From positions 1-33,657 of the forward strand of contig JAEUIH010000081.1 of assembly GCA_016795105.1 (NCBI GenBank): a stretch of DNA of 33,657 nt, read 5' to 3'. Positions 7,729 through 15,693 of the stretch are shown here, piece by piece (position 1 is the stretch's first letter; the number at the start of each line of letters is the position of its first letter). Under the pieces are notes generated by a model, which saw only the letters and a program-made list of their open reading frames with translations, ran no database searches and had not been told where the DNA came from. Origin of the DNA: Planctomyces sp. (GTDB lineage: Bacteria > Planctomycetota > Planctomycetia > Planctomycetales > Planctomycetaceae). A program made the position numbers and the translations under genes.

Positions 7729-8325
7729 CTAGTCATCCAGTTCGACGTTCCAGTATGCCTCGCTCACGAACTTGGACCAGCTCTGGATTTTTACGCCATG
7801 AGGAGCGTAAAGAGGATTCCAGACGGGGCGAGTTGGAGTTTTCTTCAGCGGCATGCCGGCCTGATCGGGAGTGCGATTCGCCTTACGTGAATTGCACTCG
7901 ATACACGCCAGTACGCAGTTGGTCCACGACGAAACACCGCCGCGGGAACGCGGCGTAACGTGGTCAATCGTGAGTTCCTCGCTCCCGGGGCGGCAACCGC
8001 AGTACTGGCACGTGAAATTGTCTCGCTTGAACACATTTCTGCGACTGAAGGCCACAATTTTGATGGGCATTCGATCATAGCGAGTCAGAGTAATCACTTC
8101 CGGGACTCGGAGTTGCAGCCACTGAGTCTGGATAACCGGATCACCTGCATTGGGTTCAAGCAGAGCCCAGTCATCCCACGAATACTGTTGAAAACTGATT
8201 GGGTCCACAATGCGTGCGGATTCATTCCACACCTTGATCAGCGAACGAGCGACGGTCGACACTGCGACCGGCTGCCAGCTCCTGTTCAGGACCAGCGTAG
8301 GGCGTTGAAGCACAGAAACGTTCAT
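7729..8325 (-). CDS. HNH endonuclease family protein
   Basis: A 198-residue protein with a C-terminal HNH nuclease domain. Residues 106-109 (CQYC) and 141-144 (CIEC) form the structural zinc site. The beta-beta-alpha metal core includes Asp121-His122 (LTIDHVTPRSRGG), Asn136 (SSWTNCV) and Asn145 (ECNSRK). The N-terminal part (VLQRPTLVLNRSWQPV) is typical of a widespread group of chromosomal HNH proteins whose role is not established; no restriction methylase or intron is nearby. The start at 8325 is fixed by a perfect AGGAG at 8334-8338, 8 nt upstream; the longer frame to 8457 is unlikely to be translated. It precedes osmC with a 0-8 nt gap, suggesting an operon. Confidence 0.9.
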   Translation of the reverse strand: MNVSVLQRPTLVLNRSWQPVAVSTVARSLIKVWNESARIVDPISFQQYSWDDWALLEPNAGDPVIQTQWLQLRVPEVITLTRYDRMPIKIVAFSRRNVFKRDNFTCQYCGCRPGSEELTIDHVTPRSRGGVSSWTNCVLACIECNSRKANRTPDQAGMPLKKTPTRPVWNPLYAPHGVKIQSWSKFVSEAYWNVELDD

Positions 8326-8659
8326 CAACATCACTCCTGCTAAGCCGAGTGCGTGCACGAGGATCCGCTGTCGAATCAATTCTGCGAGCGGACTCGCGCG
8401 TTCTTTTCGCCTCAGCGTGACACCGAAGCATAGTTTCCGACAGGCATCACTTACCATCGATCCAGATGAAAAATCTGTGAGGCTCGGCCAGTTTCACCAT
8501 ACCGCTGGTGAACAGCATCGGTCGCTTTCATGGACACGAATACAGGTCTATGGGTTCTCGGTGCCACGATCGAACAGTGGAAAATCGTTGATGAATCTGC
8601 GAAAACCACGATTGTTCTGAGCTGCAGGAAGCAGTTTTCGACTCCGGAGAAGAAATTCA
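8326..8659. other. Divergent intergenic region, no gene seen
   Basis: This 334-bp stretch lies between the divergent HNH and TrkH genes. Open frames here are extensions of the HNH frame or lack ribosome sites. It should hold both promoters, but I could not identify a convincing -35/-10 pair or a stable hairpin. Confidence 0.5.
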
Positions 8660-10492
8660 GTGATCAATCAGAGTGATAGTTTTCACGAGACTGTAAATCG
8701 TCAGGAACGTGGGTGGCGGCACACCCTTCGAACGCGACTGAGAGGAGCTGAGATCGTTTCGTTGGTGACCTTTGCGATATTCGCTCTGCTCTACACTGGC
8801 TTTCCGGATTCGCCTCAAAGTCGCTGGACGCCTTTGGGAATGATCCTGGTCATGAACATGATCGGCCTCGCTCTGATTCGGGGGCTCCGCTTCATGGCGC
8901 TTCGCGCGTCCGAACGGACCTGGGCAGCCGTGGTCGCCGAAGGTTTGTTGTTGCCTGCTGTCTGGGGAATTGCCGCGATCCTCTCACTGACGACTGGAGC
9001 CCTGTATTCGTCGTCGATCACTCAGGAAGTGACTGTGATCAATGTCACGTTGCTGTTTGGGTCGCTGGCGGCTTTGTTGCTACTGTTTGAAGCAGGGCGA
9101 ATGCTGGCAGAGAGGACCCAAAATTCCGCCTTACTGCTTTCGGGATCATTTGTCGTCCTGATCACGATTGGAACTTTGCTCCTGAGATTACCCGCAAGTC
9201 GAGCGCCGCTTCCGGACGGATCCACTGTCGCAGCTCCCTGGAATGTAGCGCTGTTTACTTCCACAAGTGCATGTTGCGTCACGGGATTGATTGTTGAGCC
9301 GACGGGGTCTTTCTGGAGCTCGTTTGGGCATGCTGTGATCGCTGCACTCATCCAGTTGGGAGGGCTCGGCATTCTTACATTCGGAGCGTTCATTGCCGTC
9401 CTGAGTGGTCGCCGGGGGCTGCATTTCCGGGAGGCTGCGACCTTTCGCGACCTGTTGGATACCGAGAGTCTTCAGGCATCGCGTCGACTGCTGGTTACGA
9501 TTCTTCTTTTTACGTTAACGGTGGAAGGTATCGGGGCGGTATCGCTCGTTGGACTTTGGCCCGAGGCTCCGTGGCCGAAGAAGGCCTGGTATGCCGTGTT
9601 TCATTCGGTCAGCGCATTCTGCAATGCCGGATTTTCTCTGCACGATGAAGGTCTGCTGAACAAAGCCACCTGGTGGCAGGTTTGGGGGCCTGTTTGCTTT
9701 CTGATTATTTGCGGAGGACTTGGATTTCAGGTTGCTGGCGAAATCGCTGCTTCCGTTCGATCGGCCGTCGTTGGAATCTGGCGGCGGCACTACTGGCGGC
9801 CCCACTCAAGAACTCGGTTGAGCGTTCACTCCAGGATTGTCGTTGTCACCACAGTCTGGCTTCTGTTGATGGGGACAATTGGGTTTGGGTTGATCGAGAC
9901 AATGAAGTCGGGGACTGAGTCTCACTCGTGGACCAGGCAACTAGCCGATGCATGGTTTCAGTCCGTCACGTTTCGGACAGCCGGGTTCAATACCGTCGAC
10001 ATGGCGGGCATGCATCCGGCCACAAAATTGATGGGAGTGGTGTTGATGTTCATTGGTGCGTCTCCAGGTTCTACCGGAGGCGGCGTTAAGACGGTTGTCT
10101 TTGCAATTGTGGTCATGAATCTCTGGTCGGTGCTTCGGGGACGGGAGGGAGTGGAGGTCTTTGGTCGCCGAATTCCATCCAACCAGATTGGCAGGTCACT
10201 GTGTGTTGTGGCTGTTGGAATGGTGGTTGTGCTTGTGACAACCGGACTTTTGGCCATGTTCGAAGACCGTCCTGACCAGTTCCTTGATCATCTTTATGAA
10301 GCTACAAGTGCATTTGCCACGGTGGGAGTATCCACGGGAATTACGCCGACACTTTCGATCCCGTCAAGGTTACTTTTAACGCTTGTGATGTTTCTCGGAC
10401 GTGTAGGTCCAATGACCATGTTGCTGGCGATGGTCGGAAACAGTGAACCCGTGAAGTACGAGTATCCGGAAGAGCGAGTGAGTCTGGGTTGA
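8660..10492 (+). CDS. TrkH/KtrB-family potassium transporter subunit with extended N-terminus
   Basis: A 610-residue integral membrane protein of the TrkH/KtrB superfamily, which moves K+ across the cytoplasmic membrane. All four selectivity-filter loops are visible, each with its glycine: SACCVTGLIV (Gly209), VSAFCNAGFSL (Gly324), FRTAGFNTVD (Gly442) and SAFATVGVSTG (Gly556). The conserved FIGASPGSTGGGVKT (464-478) and MFLGRVGPMTML motifs are also present. The usual transporter core starts near residue 155; the first 150 residues add about four extra hydrophobic segments. The GTG start has GGAGAAG (8646-8652) 7 nt upstream. No TrkA/KtrA regulatory subunit is adjacent, so one must be encoded elsewhere if required. 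It could be named TrkH or KtrB; sequence alone does not decide Na+ coupling. Confidence 0.93.
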   Translation: MINQSDSFHETVNRQERGWRHTLRTRLRGAEIVSLVTFAIFALLYTGFPDSPQSRWTPLGMILVMNMIGLALIRGLRFMALRASERTWAAVVAEGLLLPAVWGIAAILSLTTGALYSSSITQEVTVINVTLLFGSLAALLLLFEAGRMLAERTQNSALLLSGSFVVLITIGTLLLRLPASRAPLPDGSTVAAPWNVALFTSTSACCVTGLIVEPTGSFWSSFGHAVIAALIQLGGLGILTFGAFIAVLSGRRGLHFREAATFRDLLDTESLQASRRLLVTILLFTLTVEGIGAVSLVGLWPEAPWPKKAWYAVFHSVSAFCNAGFSLHDEGLLNKATWWQVWGPVCFLIICGGLGFQVAGEIAASVRSAVVGIWRRHYWRPHSRTRLSVHSRIVVVTTVWLLLMGTIGFGLIETMKSGTESHSWTRQLADAWFQSVTFRTAGFNTVDMAGMHPATKLMGVVLMFIGASPGSTGGGVKTVVFAIVVMNLWSVLRGREGVEVFGRRIPSNQIGRSLCVVAVGMVVVLVTTGLLAMFEDRPDQFLDHLYEATSAFATVGVSTGITPTLSIPSRLLLTLVMFLGRVGPMTMLLAMVGNSEPVKYEYPEERVSLG

Positions 10493-10783
10493 GCCCGAAT
10501 ACCTGCAAATCGTGCCGAAGTCTTTAGTGTATCGAAAAAGACGATGTGTTGTGGTTGGCCTTTCGATGACTGTGCTCAAGTGCAGAGTTCTTGAATTTTG
10601 CTGGGAATTGTCAATAAATTGAGGCGAAACGAGGGTACCTGACGTAGAGAATGGAAGAACTCATCGGATTTTTCTGATCGAGTTGTAAGCCGATTCACCC
10701 GATGACAGTCATGGACAACAGATCGTTTTTTACAATTGTTGGCGTGCGTGACTTCGGCATACGCAGCGTTAGCGGCGAGGACC

Positions 10784-12952
10784 ATGATTTCTACTGCAGA
10801 GAAACAGATGTCATCAGAAGATGATCTCATATCAATTACCTGGGTTTTCGAGCAGATCGCAGTCTCTGCTGAACTCAATGTTGACCATGGTCGAATTCGC
10901 CGCGCGGTGGATGAGGCCTATCAGTCGTATTCCACGCAAACAACAGGTGGAGACTGGTGGCGTTGGGTTACCGAGGCCGGCAGTTCACTGGGGAAGATTT
11001 GTCGAGTCGTAGATGGTTCGTTTGATGAGTTAACTCGACTGTCTCGCAGTGGGGCGTTTGTACTGGTGCGTTCCGACGACGGGCATTGGCACGTGTTAAC
11101 AGCTCGGCGTGGATCAACCATTGAATTATGGTCACCCCGAGGAAACAAACCTCGTCAGAGGTTGTCGGTTTCGAAGGCCAGTCGTCAGTTGTTGTCTCCA
11201 GAGTTTGATGGAGCTGTTCGTTCAGTTCTGATCATGCCAGAGAAGTCGCTTTCCAGTGAAGCGGCCACGGCTCACAGTGAACAGACGCCGTTTCGCCGAT
11301 TGATGTCGCTGTTACGGCCAGAGGTTTCCGACATTCGAGTCGTGTTGATCTTTGCACTGGTGACGGGTCTATTGAGTATTGCGACGCCGTTGGCAGTTGA
11401 GGCTCTCGTGAATACAGTCGCCTTCGGTCGGTTTCTCCAGCCGATTGTAGTACTTGCGATCATGTTGTTGGCATTCCTTGTGTTCCAGGGCGCCCTGCAT
11501 ACTCTCCAGATGTATGTCGTGGAAATTATCCAGCAGCGCCTGTTTGCTCGAGTTGCCGGTGACCTCGCATGGCGGCTGCCTCGAGTTCGCCGTGAGGCTT
11601 TGGATGGGGTCAACCCGCGGGAGCTAATGAATCGATTCTTCGACGTGGTCACAGTCCAGAAAGTCTGCGCTCAATTGCTGGCCGATGGAGTGATGGTGGT
11701 CCTGAGCGCTGCCGTGGGGATGACGGTTCTTGCCTTCTATCATCCATTGCTTCTCGGCTTTGACCTGATCCTGATTGCGTTGATGTTCTTCGCGATTTTT
11801 ATCCTTGGGCGCGGTGGTATTTACTCGAGCGTCAAAGAGTCAAAAACGAAGTATGCAATGGCAGGCTGGCTGCAGGATGTGGCTGCCTGCTCAACGGCCT
11901 TTCATACGGATGGGGCAGCCGAGTTTGCCATGGAGCGAGCGGACCGCAATGTTTATCAATACCTCAATGCGAGGAAGAAGCATTTCCGGGTGTTATTGAG
12001 ACAAATGGTCTTCATTCTGGGCGTGCAGGCAATCGCGAGCACCGTTCTGCTTGGCATTGGGGGTTGGCTGGTGATCTCCGGGGAGCTGTCCGTGGGACAA
12101 CTGGTTGCATCTGAGTTGATTGTGGCTGTGGTCGTGACATCGTTTGCGAAGATGGGAAAGCATATTGAAGGCTTTTATGACTTGATGGCATCGATTGACA
12201 AGCTGGGGCATCTGTTTGATCTGCCAGTTGAGAAAAACGATGGTTTGCTTGTTTTGCCTCGAGGGAATGGGGCGATGCTTGAAATTGATCAGGTGTCGTA
12301 TACTTATCCATCGGGTCGAACGCCTCTGTACCTGGGGCATGTTCGTGTTTCGTCAGGCGCTCGTGTAGCGATTGTGGGTCCGTCGGGATACGGGAAGAGT
12401 ACTCTGCTGGACTTGTTTTACGGTTTGCGCAATCCGACATCCGGGCGAATTACGATTCACGGAACGGATCCGCGGGATTTGCGCCCCGACGTTCTTAGGC
12501 GACATGTGGCGCTTGTTCGGGATCATGAAATATTCTCAGGAACAATTCTGGAGAATGTTCATCTGGAACGCCCCGAGGTAGGGCTCCAGGATGCTCGACT
12601 GGCGATTGAAGCGGTGGGTCTTCTGCCTCAGATTCAGGAGATGCCCAACGGGTTGGAGACTGTCATTGAAGCGGGATCAGGAATCCTCACCAAGTCGCAG
12701 TTGACTCGATTGATGATAGCTCGAGCGATCGCCGGTTCACCGGACCTGCTCATGATTGACGGACTTCTTGATGAGTTGCCGGATCGGGAGGGTGAGCGTC
12801 TTCTGATTGAGTTGAGTCGTCCTGAACGCCGCTGGACACTGCTGCTGGTGACTGGACGGCAGAAGCTGATCGACATGATGTCCGAAGTGATTCCAATGAA
12901 GGGACTGCAAAACATCCTTGGAGTCTCGATGAATGACGGGGGGGCAAACTGA
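10784..12952 (+). CDS. ABC exporter (permease-ATPase fusion) with degenerate ATPase motifs
   Basis: A 722-residue fusion of a transmembrane and an ATPase domain. Residues about 1-165 form a cytoplasmic N-terminal region (LVRSDDGHWHVLTARRG) resembling a catalytically dead C39-peptidase-like domain, with no catalytic Cys motif visible. Residues about 180-460 carry the membrane helices of a type I exporter. In the ATPase domain Walker A is intact (GPSGYGKST, 532-540), but the signature reads SGILTKSQ (632-639) instead of LSGGQ, Walker B is LLMIDG (655-660) with Gly in place of the catalytic Glu, the H-loop position reads VTGRQ with no His, and the Q-loop region (VALVRDHEIFSG) lacks Gln. The HlyD-like gene follows by 5 nt, so the two probably form one export machine; its substrate is unknown. 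The start is uncertain: 10784 has GAGG close upstream, with alternatives at 10736 (TTG) and 10808 (ATG). Confidence 0.88.
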   Translation: MISTAEKQMSSEDDLISITWVFEQIAVSAELNVDHGRIRRAVDEAYQSYSTQTTGGDWWRWVTEAGSSLGKICRVVDGSFDELTRLSRSGAFVLVRSDDGHWHVLTARRGSTIELWSPRGNKPRQRLSVSKASRQLLSPEFDGAVRSVLIMPEKSLSSEAATAHSEQTPFRRLMSLLRPEVSDIRVVLIFALVTGLLSIATPLAVEALVNTVAFGRFLQPIVVLAIMLLAFLVFQGALHTLQMYVVEIIQQRLFARVAGDLAWRLPRVRREALDGVNPRELMNRFFDVVTVQKVCAQLLADGVMVVLSAAVGMTVLAFYHPLLLGFDLILIALMFFAIFILGRGGIYSSVKESKTKYAMAGWLQDVAACSTAFHTDGAAEFAMERADRNVYQYLNARKKHFRVLLRQMVFILGVQAIASTVLLGIGGWLVISGELSVGQLVASELIVAVVVTSFAKMGKHIEGFYDLMASIDKLGHLFDLPVEKNDGLLVLPRGNGAMLEIDQVSYTYPSGRTPLYLGHVRVSSGARVAIVGPSGYGKSTLLDLFYGLRNPTSGRITIHGTDPRDLRPDVLRRHVALVRDHEIFSGTILENVHLERPEVGLQDARLAIEAVGLLPQIQEMPNGLETVIEAGSGILTKSQLTRLMIARAIAGSPDLLMIDGLLDELPDREGERLLIELSRPERRWTLLLVTGRQKLIDMMSEVIPMKGLQNILGVSMNDGGAN

Positions 12953-12957
12953 GAAAC

Positions 12958-14460
12958 ATGGGCACGCTCATTCGAAATCGAATTCACACGGTTGAAGAGG
13001 TTCAGGAGCAGAAGCTTCGGAGAACGTCGCTGGCCCCGATCGCGTACAGTGACGTGGTGATGCCCTCGATGTACCTTGCAAGATCTTCGAGAATTGCTCA
13101 TCGAATCGCGAAGATTCTGCTGGTATCGCTGGTTTGCACCTGCATTCTCATGCTGTTTGCACCATGGCAACAGTCCGTGACTGGGTCTGGCAGTGTGATC
13201 CCATATGATCCGAGCAAACGTTCACAGACAATTGAAGCCACAATTGAGGGGCAAATTGTCAGATGGAACGAGAGCCTTGTGGAGAATATGCGGGTCAGTA
13301 AGGACGAATTCATCGCTGAGATCCGAGACGTAGACAGAGATTACACGGAACGGCTGACTCAGCAGCTGCGAAATACAGAGCAAACGTGGGCATCGACAAA
13401 GCAGCAGATAGAGTCCCTGAAAGGCGCACTTGCTGCACAGACGCGGATGATCGAGGCGTACGATTTGCAATTGAAAAACTACAAACGCGCCCGACAGGAG
13501 ATCGAAGCTGCTCAGGACGCGTATGTGCAGATGGCGACTCGCAAAGTTGAGGGTGCTCGAGAAGAACTCATCGTCTACGAATCCGCGATTCCGCAGCTTG
13601 AACCTGCTGTACAGCGAGCGAAGAACCTGCATGAGCAGGGAAATCTGGCGTTGGAAAAGCTCCAGACCGAAGAGAGAAAACTCGCGGAAGCACGAGCTAA
13701 GGTGCGAAAGGCTTCCTTTGATGTTCAGGCTGCTGAGTCAGAGTTAGCCGGCAAGAAGAGCGACCGCGAAGCGTATGTGCAGAAGGCCGATGCAGACGTC
13801 CAATACTACACCGCAATGCTCGACAAAGCCCATGCGGAAGTCTCAAAAGCAGAAAGCGACCTGGCCAAAGCGACGCAGGAGTCGAACAAGGCAGAGAAAG
13901 AAGTCCTGGAGATGCAGGTCAAGCTTGCTCGTCAGAAGACTCAGGAAATCCGAGCACCATTTGACGGATTCCTGGTACAGGTTGCTGCCAATGCTGGATC
14001 GTTGATTGTGAAAAAGGGCGATCCGATCTGCACGATTGTGCCGGACACCAAAGACCGGGCGGTCCAGATCTGGCTGAACGGAAATGATGCTCCATTGGTA
14101 GAGCCCGGCCGGCACGTGCGACTGCAATTTGAAGGCTGGCCAGCAATTCAGTTTGCGGGATGGCCTTCGGTAGCGGTTGGGACGTTTGGAGGGACAGTCG
14201 TATCTGTGGATGCGATTGACGACGGAAAAGGGAAGTTTCGAATTCAGGTTTTGCCGGACAAGACGGACGCAGCATGGCCGGAAGAGCGGTTTCTTCGTCA
14301 GGGGGTCCGAACAAACGGTTGGGTGTTGCTGGATCAAGTCCCGCTCTGGTTTGAAGTCTGGCGAAACCTCAACGGATTCCCTCCAACGGTGGATATGAAC
14401 TATGGTTCCGGCAATAAGAGCGGGAAAGCCGACGAGAAGAAATCCTCGGAAATGAAGTGA
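12958..14460 (+). CDS. HlyD-family membrane-fusion (periplasmic adaptor) protein
   Basis: A 500-residue adaptor protein. A cytoplasmic N-terminal tail of about 50 residues is followed by one membrane helix (about 52-68, ILLVSLVCTCILMLFAPW). Residues about 85-118 give the first half of the lipoyl-like domain (IEGQIVRWNESLVENMRVSKD). Residues about 120-325 form a long alpha-hairpin coiled coil rich in Glu, Lys, Gln and Ala. The second lipoyl half follows (APFDGFLVQVAANAGSLIVK), then a beta-barrel domain with conserved Gly/Pro (EPGRHVRLQFEGWPAIQF). Such proteins bridge an inner-membrane ABC exporter to the cell surface. It starts 5 nt after the ABC gene's stop with little ribosome site of its own, suggesting translational coupling. 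No TolC-type outer-membrane gene is nearby. Transcription probably ends in the gene-free stretch after 14460. Confidence 0.92.
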   Translation: MGTLIRNRIHTVEEVQEQKLRRTSLAPIAYSDVVMPSMYLARSSRIAHRIAKILLVSLVCTCILMLFAPWQQSVTGSGSVIPYDPSKRSQTIEATIEGQIVRWNESLVENMRVSKDEFIAEIRDVDRDYTERLTQQLRNTEQTWASTKQQIESLKGALAAQTRMIEAYDLQLKNYKRARQEIEAAQDAYVQMATRKVEGAREELIVYESAIPQLEPAVQRAKNLHEQGNLALEKLQTEERKLAEARAKVRKASFDVQAAESELAGKKSDREAYVQKADADVQYYTAMLDKAHAEVSKAESDLAKATQESNKAEKEVLEMQVKLARQKTQEIRAPFDGFLVQVAANAGSLIVKKGDPICTIVPDTKDRAVQIWLNGNDAPLVEPGRHVRLQFEGWPAIQFAGWPSVAVGTFGGTVVSVDAIDDGKGKFRIQVLPDKTDAAWPEERFLRQGVRTNGWVLLDQVPLWFEVWRNLNGFPPTVDMNYGSGNKSGKADEKKSSEMK

Positions 14461-14792
14461 GAAATCTCCGAAACAGAGGTCATATGGCCGCACTTCTGTG
14501 AGTGACGTGCACAGTCGGACCAACCCGCATGGCTGTCTCAATAGTTTCCGGGCGTCCTGGATGGAAGGACAGGACACAGCCCGGTACTTCTGTGCTGAGC
14601 GTTACAGATTCCGCTGAATCAATCCCCTGAACATCCCGATACTCTCGATGGCACGCTGAATGGCAGACCTCGGGTTTGGTTCGGAGTGCCAATCAATGTC
14701 ATGGATGCGACCGTGATCAACAGGGTTCGAGCGATTGCAGTGAAGCCAGCGTTCGAATCAAACGAGACACTCCAACACTCATTGGGTTGCCC
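14461..14792. other. Intergenic region, no gene seen
   Basis: This 332-bp stretch lies between the adaptor gene and the small unknown gene. Short open frames on both strands lack ribosome sites and coding-like composition. I see no strong hairpin with a T-run and no clear promoter. The frame of the downstream gene is open back to 14676, so its first part could be translated if a non-standard start is used. Confidence 0.4.
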
Positions 14793-15281
14793 ATGTCCAT
14801 TGAAGATCTGCTTGAACAAATGGAGCAGTATCGTTTACGCAGGGAGCAGCGTGATTACAGACCAGATTGGCTGAAGCTGTTTATTCAGAATGCAGCCGGT
14901 TTGTTTGAGCCACTGACCAGCGTGGGTCGAGTTGGTTATGACTGCCAGCTGGATGAACGAGGCTGGACGGTATGTATGTATCTTGGTGCGACAGAAATTG
15001 TCGGGGGCGCAATGGATGGTCACATAGACCATGCCAGCTTCCGGGTTGATGTTCGACAGCTCAATAGTTTGTTTCAGTCCATTGATCGGCTTGAGTGGTA
15101 TTCGGTGGCGAATCCCGAACATTCTCTTCCGGAGAACAGGATTCGATCGTTGATTTCTGTAGTTGGTTCAGTGGGTGAAGGTCAGGAAATTCGGCTGGAG
15201 CTTTTGGCAATTCCTCCGGACTTTGTAGGGCCTGGACTTCATTGTCGTCCGAATGGGATGATCTATACGAGTCCAGGGTAG
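14793..15281 (+). CDS. Small soluble protein of unknown function
   Basis: A 162-residue protein starting MSIEDLLEQMEQYRLRREQR. It opens with a charged helix and continues into a mixed alpha/beta domain (GRVGYDCQLDERGWTVCMYLG, then VDVRQLNSLFQSIDRLEWYS and GEGQEIRLELLAIPPD). There is no signal peptide or membrane helix, so it should be cytoplasmic. It ends with PGLHCRPNGMIYTSPG. No known motif is recognised. The ATG at 14793 removes a Cys/Ser-rich upstream stretch that does not look like protein; the ribosome site is weak (TGGG). It is followed 100 nt later by a long hairpin that may end its transcript. Codon use looks like that of the neighbours, which supports it being a real gene. Confidence 0.72.
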   Translation: MSIEDLLEQMEQYRLRREQRDYRPDWLKLFIQNAAGLFEPLTSVGRVGYDCQLDERGWTVCMYLGATEIVGGAMDGHIDHASFRVDVRQLNSLFQSIDRLEWYSVANPEHSLPENRIRSLISVVGSVGEGQEIRLELLAIPPDFVGPGLHCRPNGMIYTSPG

Positions 15282-15380
15282 CGATGGAATTGCTGGTTGA
15301 GACGGCCAGGAACTGCAAACACCTTGAAAATATCGGACCGCCGGCTGAAATGGGGCGAGTCTTGAAGATCGGGTCGGGCG

Positions 15381-15431
15381 ACGGCACTCCGGCAGAGTCA
15401 CGGGCTCTGCTGGAGTGCCGTTCCTGTTTTT
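15381..15431 (+). terminator. Long hairpin with short T-run, candidate terminator
   Basis: The arms at 15381-15397 (ACGGCACTCCGGCAGAG) and 15405-15421 (CTCTGCTGGAGTGCCGT) pair over 17 positions with a single G-U wobble and a 7-nt loop. A run of five T residues follows at 15427-15431, 5 nt after the stem. The gap makes it an imperfect intrinsic terminator for the gene ending at 15281. The arm GGAGTGCCGT resembles the repeat family at 20658-20709, so it may be a repeat element used as a terminator. Confidence 0.55.
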
Positions 15432-15693
15432 GCGACCTGCGAAAGCAGTTTCGGAAGGCATGTCGGCCTCTGCGTGAGGCCAAACCTTCACAAAATTCGG
15501 AAAAACACGCGATGCTGATGGTCCTGAACGCTGCAACTGTTGTTCGGACGAGGAATCTCTCGTAGACTTCCGCTGTCACGTGTCCAGGGGCGATGGGAGA
15601 CCGAATTGGAGCGGAATTCCGAAATCGCGGCCTGATTTTCCAGAGTGGGAAACTTCCCCGCCTTTTTTGTTGACATGGCAGGTGTGTTTGAAC
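15432..15693 (+). other. metK upstream leader, no gene seen
   Basis: No gene is seen between the hairpin and metK. The last 50 bp contain a small GGGA/TCCC hairpin (15647-15658) followed by CGCC and six T residues (15663-15668), about 25 nt before the metK ATG. This is weakly attenuator-like. I compared it by eye with SAM-binding riboswitch classes and could not identify a known consensus, so no riboswitch is claimed. Confidence 0.3.

Noticed and set aside
13843-14577. 244-residue minus-strand open frame opposite the HlyD-like gene
   Set aside because: It is a shadow of the adaptor's coiled-coil codons with no start signal.
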